The notes beneath the pieces were generated by a model. It ran no database searches. It saw nothing but the letters and a program-made list of their open reading frames with translations, and was not told where the DNA came from. A program made the position numbers and the translations under genes. From a virus: a stretch of DNA of 39,758 nucleotides. The stretch lies in the IMG/VR virus record IMGVR_UViG_3300037480_000137, positions 1-39,758 of that record; one strand, given 5' to 3'. How positions within the stretch are numbered: the stretch's first letter is position 1; each line of letters opens with the position of its first letter. Below, in pieces: positions 7,522 through 15,258 of the stretch.

Positions 7522-7717
7522 ATTTGAAAAATTCAAAAATAGTCTCCCTGAATCTCACTGGGCAAAGTATGATATTAGTGCCGTCCGTCTAGGATTCGAA
7601 GCTGCTACTGATGCAGCCTTAAAAATTATAAGTGACTATAGAAATGAAGGTCATGGACTGCAAACTTATTTAGCCAGTAATGAATTATATAGAAGAATAC
7701 AGGAGGGCAAATTATGA
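7514..7717 (+). CDS. Small hypothetical phage protein
   Basis: A 67-aa protein starting at the ATG at 7514, preceded by TTGGAG; an upstream in-frame start at 7493 lacks such a site. It begins MTEFEKFKNSLPESHW and is predicted helical, with 'RLGFEAATDAALKII' in the middle. Proteins of this style (a short 'F..W....... AF.AG...' helix pair) are common among phage early genes. Function unknown. Confidence 0.55.
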   Translation: MTEFEKFKNSLPESHWAKYDISAVRLGFEAATDAALKIISDYRNEGHGLQTYLASNELYRRIQEGKL

Positions 7718-7986
7718 CTGATAAACAACAAATTGGACGCCTTGCCATGAGGCAGGAAGGTGGAAATTGGAATGCTTATTACGCATTACCAGATAATATG
7801 GATGGGGCTGTTTTTCTCGGTTCGATTCGAATGACGGCCATTCTTAATAATGATGAACGAAAAAATGCCTTTATGGATATGATGCGCGATATTGTGTCTG
7901 ACATTATTGAAAATGAAACCGGAGTAAGGCCCGTATGGGGTGGGCCAACAGGCGCACCAGAACATGAGCGATCTGGTAACGCGTAA
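7714..7986 (+). CDS. Conserved small phage protein (IGRLAMRQEG... family)
   Basis: A 90-aa protein with an ATGA overlap to the previous gene. The patterns 'IGRLAMRQEGGNWNAYYA', 'GAVFLGSIRM', 'AFMDMMRDIV' and the Gly/Pro-rich end 'RPVWGGPTGAPEHERSG' are those of a small protein widespread in phages with podo- and siphovirus morphology. Its role is unknown. Its last base is the first base of the helicase start codon (TAATG junction), so the two are likely co-translated. Confidence 0.72.
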   Translation: MTDKQQIGRLAMRQEGGNWNAYYALPDNMDGAVFLGSIRMTAILNNDERKNAFMDMMRDIVSDIIENETGVRPVWGGPTGAPEHERSGNA

Positions 7987-9428
7987 TGTATAAAACGAAA
8001 CCATACAAGCATCAACGCAAAGCGGTTAATCGCCTTATAAAGGAGGATAACTTTGCGTTGTTTATGGAGATGGGTACAGGGAAGACTAAAATTATTATTG
8101 ATGATGCCTCCTACCGCTACGAGCGCGGATTGATTGACACGCTTATTATTGTTTGTCCTAATGGACTTCAATTAAATTGGATGAATCGTGAATTGCCTGT
8201 ACACATGGCTGCTGAATATAAAGTAGCTGTCTGGGGCACCACGACTAAGGAGAAGCGAGCCTGGTATGCATTATATGACGAACGAGAAAAGCTCCGCGTT
8301 TTTATTATCAACATTGATCAGCTTTCTCGAGGGGAAGGGGAAAGGATATTGTCGAAAGTGCTTCGCTCTGCGATAGGAGCGATATTGGCGGTGGATGAAT
8401 CGCAGCGAATAAAAAACCATAAAGCGAATTGCACAAAAGCATTATTACGACTGGGTCCAGAAGCAACATACAAAAGGATTCTCAGCGGAACGCCAGTGAC
8501 CCAGGGGCCATTGGACTTGTGGAGTCAAATGCGTTTCCTAAACCCCAAGATCCTTCCCTTTAAAACATACACAGCATTTAAGCACAATTACGCAATTATC
8601 ACTATTGTAAAGGTCGATACCAACCGGCTGGGATTCTTTGAGAAGATTACCGGGTACAAAAACCTCGACCAATTACGAAAATACATAGCACCTTATTCCT
8701 TTATCGTTAAAAAGAAGGATTGTTTGGACTTACCTAAGAAGCTGTTTGAAAACATCTATGTCCCGTTGACAGCTCAACAAAAGCGAATCTATAAGGAGAT
8801 GGTGAGAGAGGCTGTGGCTGTAATTAAAAACCCTCCTTCTCATATGACTCCTGAAGAAATGATTTTATGGGCGATGGATAGTAAAGGGCGCATCACTGCG
8901 GCGAATGGCCTGGTAAAATTATTGCGTTGTCAGCAAGTCCTAGGCGGTTTCGTAAAGTCAGAAGACGGAACTGTTGAGCGTCTCGACAATAATCGCTTAA
9001 CGATTTTATTGGAACAATTGGGCTTATTGGCGGATGATGCTAAAGTTATTATTTGGGCTCGATTCGTCGAGGAAATAAAAGCATTGAAGGAATTGCTTGG
9101 TGATGAAGCGGTTACCTATTACGGAGCAGTTAACACGAAAGACAGGGACACTGCTGTAACCGCTTTTCAGGAAAATCCTGACATACGTTATTTCATAGCC
9201 CAACCCGCCAGCGGCGGAGTTGGCTTAACGCTTACCGCAGCGAGTTATGTTGTTTGGTATAGCATGGACTATTCCTTGGAACATTATCTCCAAGCGAATG
9301 ATAGAGCGCATCGAATAGGTCAAACGAAAAATGTTACATACCTACATTTGGTGAGTCCTAAGACGCTGGACGAAAGGATACTGACAGCATTAACTACTAA
9401 GAAACGGATTGCGGAGGAACTAATATGA
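7986..9428 (+). CDS. SNF2-type superfamily 2 DNA helicase/translocase
   Basis: A 480-aa DEAD-like/SNF2 ATPase. Motif I MGTGKT is at residues 29-34, motif II DESQ at 137-140, motif III SGTP at 167-170, and motif VI NDRAHRIGQ at 438-446. The D-E-S-Q box in place of DEAH and the R-A-H-R-I-G-Q ending are typical of the single-chain phage SNF2-like helicases. It would translocate on or remodel duplex DNA during replication or recombination. It is read in a TAATG junction with the gene before it and overlaps the following gene by four bases. Confidence 0.9.
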   Translation: MYKTKPYKHQRKAVNRLIKEDNFALFMEMGTGKTKIIIDDASYRYERGLIDTLIIVCPNGLQLNWMNRELPVHMAAEYKVAVWGTTTKEKRAWYALYDEREKLRVFIINIDQLSRGEGERILSKVLRSAIGAILAVDESQRIKNHKANCTKALLRLGPEATYKRILSGTPVTQGPLDLWSQMRFLNPKILPFKTYTAFKHNYAIITIVKVDTNRLGFFEKITGYKNLDQLRKYIAPYSFIVKKKDCLDLPKKLFENIYVPLTAQQKRIYKEMVREAVAVIKNPPSHMTPEEMILWAMDSKGRITAANGLVKLLRCQQVLGGFVKSEDGTVERLDNNRLTILLEQLGLLADDAKVIIWARFVEEIKALKELLGDEAVTYYGAVNTKDRDTAVTAFQENPDIRYFIAQPASGGVGLTLTAASYVVWYSMDYSLEHYLQANDRAHRIGQTKNVTYLHLVSPKTLDERILTALTTKKRIAEELI

Positions 9429-9967
9429 CAGCATCATTTATCCAACCTGAATCCCCACCAACGCTCTCGACCGAGCAGCTGGGCCGTCTTGGGGAATTGG
9501 CCAACAAGCAAGTCGATCTTGAACAAGCGGTAGTGACTGCTGAAGAGCATGTCAAAAAAATCAAGAAAGATTTGGCGGTGGTGGCGGAGCGAGATATACC
9601 AGAGCTCATGACGGAAATCGGCCTTCAAAGTGTCAAGACAGAAGATGGTCACGAAATCTCTATCAAAGATATTATGAACGCCAGCATCAGCAAAGACCGA
9701 AAGCCAAAAGTCATTAAATGGTTAATGGCCAATGACCTCGAGTCTTTAATCAGTGTGGATGTCATTGCGAGTTTTAGCAAGGGCGATACAACAGAGGCCA
9801 ATGATCTTTTATCAATGCTTGTTGATGAAGGATATCAGGCCAACTCTGATGAAAAAATTAACACATCCAGCGTCAAGGCTGCTGTTAAGGAACTCATCGA
9901 ACAGGGCGCTGAAATTCCGTTCGCGTTACTCGGAATAAACATCGTCAAAAAATCAATAGTCAAATGA
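9425..9967 (+). CDS. Conserved phage protein with N-terminal coiled coil, unknown function
   Basis: A 180-aa protein starting in an ATGA overlap with the helicase stop. After a Pro-rich leader it has a long helix ('LANKQVDLEQAVVTAEEHVKKI') of coiled-coil type, a short beta segment 'GLQSVKTEDGHEISI', and a helical C-terminal half. Proteins of this kind occur just before SSB-like genes in several phage replication modules. A DNA-replication accessory role is plausible but not shown. Confidence 0.65.
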   Translation: MTASFIQPESPPTLSTEQLGRLGELANKQVDLEQAVVTAEEHVKKIKKDLAVVAERDIPELMTEIGLQSVKTEDGHEISIKDIMNASISKDRKPKVIKWLMANDLESLISVDVIASFSKGDTTEANDLLSMLVDEGYQANSDEKINTSSVKAAVKELIEQGAEIPFALLGINIVKKSIVK

Positions 9968-9978
9968 GGCAATAAACC

Positions 9979-10740
9979 ATGGCAGCAAAAAAGAAAGCAG
10001 TAGCAAAGAAAGATCAACTCCCGGCTAAAGTAGTCAATCTGGCGGCTGATGCTGGGATGGGTTTGGAGGGCGCTAACAAAGATAGCTTTGCCATTCCTTA
10101 TCTCGGCATCTTACAGCAGCTCAGTCCGCAAGTCGATTCTGATGATGAGGCGTATGTTAAAGGCGCGAAACCCGGCAAGATGTTCAATTCTGTTTCGGGT
10201 GAGGTGTATGATGGCGTCGTTGTCCTCCCAGTCGCGTACAAGATGGAGATTCTTGAATGGATACCTCGTTCTGAAGGAGGTGGCCTGGTCGGTCGATACG
10301 AGGTGGGTGATGAGCCAGCATACAAGATTGTTGATGGTCGCTGGAAGACGGAAGACGGTCACGACCTCAGCGACACGCGTATGCATTACGTGCTTATTTT
10401 GAAGAAGGATGGCTCATTTGAACCGGCTGTTATTAGTATGGCCAGCAGCCAAATCAAAAAGTCCAAGCGCTGGATGACAATGATGCAGAATTTCAAAGTC
10501 ACCCAAGCAGGCCAAACATTTACTCCGCCGACGTTCGTTGTTAAATACGAAATGGGCTCTATAAAGGAGGAGAATGATAAGGGCAAATGGCATGGCTGGA
10601 CAATTAAAAATCTCGGAGTACTTACGGAAGATGAGATGAATCTTTATGCAGCCAGTAAAGAATTCCACAGCGCAATTATTGGCGGTAGAGTAACCACTGC
10701 CGATCCTGCGCCTGAAGCTGAAGCTGACGATAACTTTTAA
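9979..10740 (+). CDS. Putative single-stranded DNA-binding protein
   Basis: A 253-aa protein with a Lys/Ala-rich N-terminus (MAAKKKAVAKK), a beta-rich core ('GVVVLPVAYKMEILEWIP', 'HYVLILKKDG', 'FVVKYEMGS') and an acidic tail ending in E-A-E-A-D-D-N-F. An acidic tail capped by an aromatic residue is the hallmark of phage and bacterial SSBs, including T7 gp2.5, and recruits partner proteins. Position between the SNF2 helicase and nucleotide genes fits. The core has no recognisable OB-fold sequence motif, so the call rests on tail, length and context. Confidence 0.5.
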   Translation: MAAKKKAVAKKDQLPAKVVNLAADAGMGLEGANKDSFAIPYLGILQQLSPQVDSDDEAYVKGAKPGKMFNSVSGEVYDGVVVLPVAYKMEILEWIPRSEGGGLVGRYEVGDEPAYKIVDGRWKTEDGHDLSDTRMHYVLILKKDGSFEPAVISMASSQIKKSKRWMTMMQNFKVTQAGQTFTPPTFVVKYEMGSIKEENDKGKWHGWTIKNLGVLTEDEMNLYAASKEFHSAIIGGRVTTADPAPEAEADDNF

Positions 10741-10769
10741 TTTTAACCACAACGCCGAGGAGGCAAACA

Positions 10770-11015
10770 ATGAGTAAACAGAAAGAGAAATTGCAAGAAA
10801 CCCTATCCAGCCTGACCAGCAACAAAGCTGAGTTGATGGAAAAAATGCCTGGTCTTAAGGACGCCAAAAAAGCAGCAAAGGCGGCTCTCATATCAGCCAC
10901 TACTCGATTCAACTTTCGTGATAAGGAGTTGAAGAAAGTGTCGAAGGCGCTGACACTCCTTCGAAGCAAAATTGCTGCTACACGTTTGAAAATTAAGGCA
11001 TGCAAAAAAGGCTAG
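10770..11015 (+). CDS. Small basic coiled-coil protein
   Basis: An 81-aa Lys/Leu-rich protein with GGAGG before the ATG. The sequence is almost entirely helical with heptad spacing ('KEKLQETLSSLTSNKAELM', later 'LKKVSKALTLLRSKIAATR'). A two-helix hairpin or coiled coil is likely. The strong positive charge would suit nucleic-acid contact. It overlaps the next open frame by 16 bases. No family was recognised. Confidence 0.6.
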   Translation: MSKQKEKLQETLSSLTSNKAELMEKMPGLKDAKKAAKAALISATTRFNFRDKELKKVSKALTLLRSKIAATRLKIKACKKG

Positions 11016-11569
11016 AAAAACTAGGCTATAAGATACTACACCGGGAGTCCGGTGTAGTATTTCTAAACAAAGGTAACTCCGGGAATGCGGTGTTGGCTGA
11101 TGGGACAATTCGCACGATGTCCACTTTGGACGTTCAACGACTTAAAAATGGTGAGGAACTTAACATGAACCGTTACTATACTGAAAAGCAGCTCCAAGAC
11201 AAAAGTAGCAAAGAGTTGGTAAAGATATATAACACCAACAATCCGGATAAGCCAGTGAAGAAATTTGCTGACAAGAAAAAGGCCGTCAAGCGCGTATTCG
11301 ATACGCAACCAGAGCCAAAGAACACGGATGCTACGAAAAAATCGAAGTTCCCCTTGACCATGAAGATATACAAAACGGGCAACGGGAAATTCAATCAGGG
11401 CTCCTTGCGCGAGAGTTGTCACAATATCATTAAGGACGGGATGACGCTCAAACAATATCTCGAAGCAGCAGCCAAAGCCAGCCCTTCTATAACGGAAGGG
11501 AAAGCGAAAGCCTGTTTGCAAAAAATGCTGGCTCATCCCACGACCCCATCCGTGCGAGTTGAAGAATGA
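11000..11569 (+). CDS. Hypothetical phage protein with small DNA-binding-like motif; two possible starts
   Basis: The open frame gives 189 aa from an ATG at 11000 with a poor ribosome binding site, or 134 aa from an ATG at 11165 preceded by GGTGAGGA at good spacing. The upstream part ('GYKILHRESGVVFLNKG', 'LADGTIRTM') looks protein-like, so the long form is kept. The segment 'SSKELVKIYNTNNPDKPVKKF' followed by 'DKKKAVKRVF' is a known small helical module (N-x-P-V-x-x-F then A-V-x-R) seen in phage and DUF3489-type DNA-binding proteins. The C-terminus 'GSLRESCHNIIKDGMTLKQYL' is helical. A perfect hairpin lies in the first codons. Confidence 0.62.
   Translation: MQKRLEKLGYKILHRESGVVFLNKGNSGNAVLADGTIRTMSTLDVQRLKNGEELNMNRYYTEKQLQDKSSKELVKIYNTNNPDKPVKKFADKKKAVKRVFDTQPEPKNTDATKKSKFPLTMKIYKTGNGKFNQGSLRESCHNIIKDGMTLKQYLEAAAKASPSITEGKAKACLQKMLAHPTTPSVRVEE
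11033..11060 (+). other. Perfect 12-bp hairpin with GAGT tetraloop inside the start of a CDS
   Basis: ATACTACACCGG (11033-11044), GAGT, then CCGGTGTAGTAT (11049-11060) form a perfect 12-base-pair stem, followed by TTTCT. It lies between the weak start at 11000 and the strong internal start at 11165. In RNA it could be an attenuator, a weak intrinsic terminator or a protein-binding hairpin; the T-tract is too short for a confident terminator. Confidence 0.5.
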
Positions 11570-12474
11570 TAATTGTCGGTGGCGGGTTATCTGGATGCCT
11601 GGCGGGAGTATTAACGCCAGGCGCGCAGGTGTTTGAATCTTCCGAAACGATACCGGACAATCACAAAGCTGTATTGCGATTTAGGGAACGGAAGATTTCA
11701 GACGCCACAGGCATTCCCTTTAAGGAGGTAACTGTCAACAAGGCAATCTGGTATCAAGGCGAGGAGCATCCACCAACTCCGAGGCTTTGTAACAAGTACA
11801 GTCGAAAGGTCGCGGGGCGAATCCTCACGCGGTCAATTTGGGATTTGAAGCCGGTCCGACGTTACATTGCGCCTCACGATTTACATCACCTGTTAGCGGA
11901 TTGCCTCGGAAACCGATTACATCTTGGTAAAAGGATTGATGCCTCTGATGTTGCTTGGAATACTGTGCCGGTTGTTTCAACAATCCCAATGCATATGTTG
12001 GCGAGCGCTTTGGGGATGACTATTGATCAGGATTTCCGCTTTGAGCGGATTGAAGTTTCACGATATAAAGTCAGCAATGCGGATGTTCATCAGACAATTT
12101 ATTATCCAGCATTGAGCCTGAGTGTGTATCGCGCTACGCTTACCGGGGAAGACCTGATTGTTGAAAGCACTGGGGATATTAACCCACCCGATCTTAACAC
12201 GGTGCTTGAAAGTCTCGGACTCGTCGCGGGCGACGTCGAGTTGGTTGAGCAAGCGCATCAGCAATATGGAAAAATTGCACCCATTGATGAATTGGCGCGT
12301 AAGCAGTTCATTTTCCACACCACCATTAATCACAATATCTTTTCATTAGGCCGATATGCTATATGGAAAAATATATTGTTGGATGATGTGTATGACGATC
12401 TATTAAAGATCAAATCTGTCATCAGTGATGGTCATTATAAAATGTTATCAGGAGATTGGCATGGCAAAAGTTAA
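11566..12474 (+). CDS. FAD/NAD(P)-binding oxidoreductase-like protein
   Basis: A 302-aa protein that begins with a dinucleotide-binding Rossmann motif, M-I-I-V-G-G-G-L-S-G at residues 1-10, and later shows 'VPVVSTIPMHML', a strand-turn typical of FAD-dependent amine-oxidase and UDP-galactopyranose-mutase-like proteins. It is shorter than most such enzymes (usually over 350 aa) and the acidic ribose-binding end of strand two (V-F-E-S-S) is present. It is coupled to the gene before it (ATGA overlap) and overlaps thyX by 14 bases, suggesting a shared role in nucleotide or DNA-base chemistry. Substrate unknown. Confidence 0.7.
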   Translation: MIIVGGGLSGCLAGVLTPGAQVFESSETIPDNHKAVLRFRERKISDATGIPFKEVTVNKAIWYQGEEHPPTPRLCNKYSRKVAGRILTRSIWDLKPVRRYIAPHDLHHLLADCLGNRLHLGKRIDASDVAWNTVPVVSTIPMHMLASALGMTIDQDFRFERIEVSRYKVSNADVHQTIYYPALSLSVYRATLTGEDLIVESTGDINPPDLNTVLESLGLVAGDVELVEQAHQQYGKIAPIDELARKQFIFHTTINHNIFSLGRYAIWKNILLDDVYDDLLKIKSVISDGHYKMLSGDWHGKS

Positions 12475-13207
12475 ACTAATAAACTACACCCCGGATGCGC
12501 TTGAGCTTTTGCTCTATACAAAGAACACGCGCCTACAAGGAGCCCAGAGCCTCGAGGAAATAAAAGCATGGTCATATGAACACAAGTTGGTAGAACTCAG
12601 TTACATGCGAGACACAATTCAAAGTAGTTGGGAGTTTGCTACTTATGTTTTTGAAATTACTGAAGTGACTCGAGCCTTTACCCATCAGCTCGTAAGGACT
12701 CGGACGGGAAGCTATGCTCAACAGTCGCAGCGAACGGTCGATGTGCGTGAAATGGGTTATGAGTCTACTGGTGATCGAATACTTGATAGCCACGGTATAG
12801 AAACTGCTATTGCCTTATATGGAGAGGCCATTGATAACGGTATCCCTGTCCAAGATGCACGCGGCGCGTTGCCGATAAATATGCACACGGAGATTATTGC
12901 GCAGTTTAATTTACGAACATTGCATAATATGGCAGAAACCCGGCTCTGTACTCGAACGCAAGGCGAGTACCAAGAAGTTTTCAAAATGATGAAAGCGGAA
13001 GTGGTTAAGGTTAATCCGTGGGCTGAAGAATTTATCGAGGTCTTTTGTGTCAATTATGGCACGTGTTGTTTCCCTCGATATAAGGAATGCCCAATCCAAA
13101 GATATGTGGTAGACGTTTCGCCATCCCGCAAACAGCATATAAAAAATTTATGGGATGAAACTAATCATGAAGCAATTCCAGTTGCTAAAGATGGGAGGAC
13201 AATGTAG
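12461..13207 (+). CDS. thyX: Flavin-dependent thymidylate synthase (ThyX-like), divergent active-site motif
   Basis: A 248-aa protein started at the ATG at 12461, which has GGAG at ideal spacing. ThyX makes dTMP from dUMP using FAD, NADPH and methylene-tetrahydrofolate. Family blocks are present: 'VTRAFTHQLVRTRTGSYAQQ' with S-Q-R after it (residues 69-91), 'DARGALP' at 132-138 and 'RLCTRTQGEYQEV' near 161-173. The signature normally reads R-H-R-x-x-S; here it is R79-T80-R81-T-G-S84, and the usual E-H pair upstream is W58-E59-F60. Either it is a variant synthase or it acts on another pyrimidine. It lies within a run of nucleotide-related genes. Confidence 0.78.
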   Translation: MAKVKLINYTPDALELLLYTKNTRLQGAQSLEEIKAWSYEHKLVELSYMRDTIQSSWEFATYVFEITEVTRAFTHQLVRTRTGSYAQQSQRTVDVREMGYESTGDRILDSHGIETAIALYGEAIDNGIPVQDARGALPINMHTEIIAQFNLRTLHNMAETRLCTRTQGEYQEVFKMMKAEVVKVNPWAEEFIEVFCVNYGTCCFPRYKECPIQRYVVDVSPSRKQHIKNLWDETNHEAIPVAKDGRTM

Positions 13208-13707
13208 TGGATATTCAATACTTTTTCGCGTTAGGAATGGACAGGGTCATTCCGCATTTACTGGAACAACAGCCCAGCACGTTGTGCCTTAATTTAGGCG
13301 CTGGTAATAAAATTGTCCCTGGGGCGATTGATCTGGATTATCCGGATTGGGATGCTGATAAAGATCCAATCCCTTTTGAGGATGGATGTATCTCTACAAT
13401 TCATGCCTATCATTTTCTCAAGCATGTTGCGGACCCTGTTAAAGTATTACAGGAATGTCAGCGCGTATTGCGTCCGGGGGGCGTTTTGAATATTGTCGTT
13501 CCATACTACTCGAGCCAGATGGCAGCGCATGACCTAGACCACAAGCATGCGTTCTGCGAGGATACTTGGAAAATTTTATTCAGCAATCCGTATTATGATA
13601 AGAATAAAATTGATTGGCAATTTCGTATCCATGCCAACTTCATAATGGGAATCGCTGAACGTAACTTGGCGCTATTTACACAACTGGTGAAGACATGTCC
13701 ACGATAA
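13207..13707 (+). CDS. SAM-dependent methyltransferase, class I (type 11-like)
   Basis: A 166-aa protein with a GTG start in a TAGTG junction with thyX and GGGAGG upstream. It has a SAM-binding glycine motif 'LNLGAGNKIVPGAIDLD' and the post-motif 'RVLRPGGVLNIVVPYY' of Methyltransf_11 enzymes, followed by 'HDLDHKHAF'. It is shorter than most, so it may lack a target-recognition region. The substrate cannot be told; nucleotide, DNA or a cell metabolite are possible. Its end overlaps the next gene by 13 bases. Confidence 0.75.
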   Translation: MDIQYFFALGMDRVIPHLLEQQPSTLCLNLGAGNKIVPGAIDLDYPDWDADKDPIPFEDGCISTIHAYHFLKHVADPVKVLQECQRVLRPGGVLNIVVPYYSSQMAAHDLDHKHAFCEDTWKILFSNPYYDKNKIDWQFRIHANFIMGIAERNLALFTQLVKTCPR

Positions 13708-14138
13708 TATTCGACATTGATGGAACGCTATCCAATCATGACCACCGGGTTAAATATGTCCAGGGAAAGAAAAAGGATTATGATATGTATCATAGCCTTT
13801 GTGGATTGGATTTGCCTCATAGACCTGTGACAAAAATTCTAGATTCCCTGAAACAGGCTGAGTTTGAAATCATTCTCCTGACAGGTCGTCCTGAAAAATA
13901 TCGCAAGGAAACAATATGTTGGTTGGCTGATTTTGGCATCCCATTCGATCTATTAATTATGCAGGCTGATAATAATACAAGCCAACCCTCGGCAGAATTT
14001 AAGCATGAAGTTTATGAAGCGCTTCAAAGAGATTGCGATCATAAAATTGTCGCGGTTTTCGAAGACAGGCAAAAAATAGTGGACATGTGGCGTAAAAATA
14101 ATGTGTTCGTTTTTCAATGTGGTAAAGGAGACTTGTAA
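13695..14138 (+). CDS. HAD-family phosphatase (polynucleotide kinase 3'-phosphatase-like)
   Basis: A 147-aa haloacid-dehalogenase-type phosphatase. Motif I is FDIDGT with Asp7 and Asp9, motif II 'LLTGRP' near residue 57, and the C-terminal 'VFEDRQKIVDMWR' matches the phosphatase domain of T4 polynucleotide kinase (D-D-R-x-x-V-x-M-W-R). No kinase domain is attached. It could dephosphorylate nucleotides or DNA/RNA 3' ends. It sits between a methyltransferase and a small nucleotide-associated protein, with single-base overlap to the next start. Confidence 0.78.
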   Translation: MSTIIFDIDGTLSNHDHRVKYVQGKKKDYDMYHSLCGLDLPHRPVTKILDSLKQAEFEIILLTGRPEKYRKETICWLADFGIPFDLLIMQADNNTSQPSAEFKHEVYEALQRDCDHKIVAVFEDRQKIVDMWRKNNVFVFQCGKGDL

Positions 14139-14437
14139 TGACAACTGAAACAGTACCAAAGAAGCTACGCAACGCGGCTAAGGTATACGAGGAGCGCAAC
14201 AAGCTGTATAAGGATAACTACAAACGTCATGGTGACGTAATGGAAGCGTTATTCCCGGTAGGCATTGCGCTTAATGACCCGGACACCCATAACCGCTTCG
14301 CAGTATTCACGCAAATTGTCGCGAAGGTAACGCGCATTGCGGCGAACTTCGAACAAGGCGGGCATTCCGATTCGAATATGGACTTGAGCGTGTATGCCCA
14401 AATGCTGGATGAGCTTGACGATGATAGTTCTCGATAA
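14138..14437 (+). CDS. DUF6378-like phage protein
   Basis: A 99-aa helical protein. The pattern 'AAKVYEERNKLYKDNYKRHG' followed by 'FAVFTQIVAKVTRIAANF' and 'HSDSNMDLSVYAQML' is that of a small phage family I recall as DUF6378, often found with nucleotide-metabolism genes and sharing the general look of all-alpha NTP pyrophosphatases. Its start shares one base with the previous stop, and its 3' end covers the start of the exonuclease gene. Confidence 0.65.
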   Translation: MTTETVPKKLRNAAKVYEERNKLYKDNYKRHGDVMEALFPVGIALNDPDTHNRFAVFTQIVAKVTRIAANFEQGGHSDSNMDLSVYAQMLDELDDDSSR

Positions 14438-14954
14438 TGAAACGACTGGATTGTTGGTGCCTAGCGTCGCGCCGTTAGAACAACAGCCACACATCACGGA
14501 AATTTACGCACTAAAATTGGATGATAAATTCAAGCCTGTGGGTGAGTTTGAAAGTTTTGTGAAGCCTCCCGTCCCAATCCCAAAGGAAGTAATTAAAATT
14601 ACCGGGATAACAGACGACATGGTTGCTGGCGCACCAACATTCAAAAAGCTATTCCCGGAGCTGGCTGAATTCTTTTTAGGGGAGCGCATTTTGGTAGCGC
14701 ATAATTTGTCATTCGACTTAGGTTGTTTGTATTGCGAGATGATGCGCATTGATAAGGTGGCCAGCTTTCCTTGGCCACCCGTTCATCATTGTACGGTCGA
14801 AATGAGTATGCATTTAAAAGGGCGCAGGCTCCATTTGTTTGAGCTATATAAAATGGCGACTGGTAACGAGATGAAAGAGGCTCACCGCGCCAAGGCGGAT
14901 GTGTTAGCGCTCGCGGAATGTTATAAATGGCTGAGGAAATGGTATGATGAATAA
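14421..14954 (+). CDS. DnaQ-like DEDDh 3'-5' exonuclease
   Basis: A 177-aa proofreading-type exonuclease. The ATG at 14421 gives MIVLDNETTG with the Exo I motif D-x-E-T at the N-terminus; an in-frame start at 14394 adds nine unlikely residues. Exo II is 'VAHNLSFDLG' and Exo III 'HRAKADVLALAE' with the H-x-A-x-x-D arrangement. It probably proofreads for the DnaE-type polymerase encoded 1 kb downstream. The gene overlaps its neighbours on both sides (17 and 11 bases). Confidence 0.85.
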   Translation: MIVLDNETTGLLVPSVAPLEQQPHITEIYALKLDDKFKPVGEFESFVKPPVPIPKEVIKITGITDDMVAGAPTFKKLFPELAEFFLGERILVAHNLSFDLGCLYCEMMRIDKVASFPWPPVHHCTVEMSMHLKGRRLHLFELYKMATGNEMKEAHRAKADVLALAECYKWLRKWYDE

Positions 14955-15258
14955 AACTCAATCATATCTCCATAGCAAAATTCCGTTTGGGATAATGCGT
15001 AAGATTGAAGTTGACTATGATACCGGGTGCTGGTTATGGTTGGGTGAAAAAAATCGTAACGGCTATGGACGAGCGTGGTGGAAGGGTCAACGCTTTATGG
15101 TTCATCGTTTAGTCTGGATGCTATTAGGTAGACCGTTGGATGATGATAAAATTCTTGACCATTTGTGCTCGGTTCGTAATTGCTGTAACCCAACGCATAT
15201 GTCAGCCGTAACGCACCAACATAATACTCACCGTGGTAAAGCGGTATTGTTTAAATGA
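14944..15258 (+). CDS. HNH endonuclease
   Basis: A 104-aa stand-alone HNH nuclease of the phage homing kind. It has 'CWLWLGEKNRNGYGR' (the C-W-x-W and N-G-Y-G elements), 'VHRLVW', then the metal core 'ILDHLCSVRNCCNPTHM' with D-H-x-C and C-x-N-P-x-H. Such genes often move by copying themselves into sites near replication genes; this one lies between the exonuclease and MazG. A second ATG follows at once (14947) and either could be used. It ends in an ATGA junction with the next gene. Confidence 0.82.
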   Translation: MMNKTQSYLHSKIPFGIMRKIEVDYDTGCWLWLGEKNRNGYGRAWWKGQRFMVHRLVWMLLGRPLDDDKILDHLCSVRNCCNPTHMSAVTHQHNTHRGKAVLFK

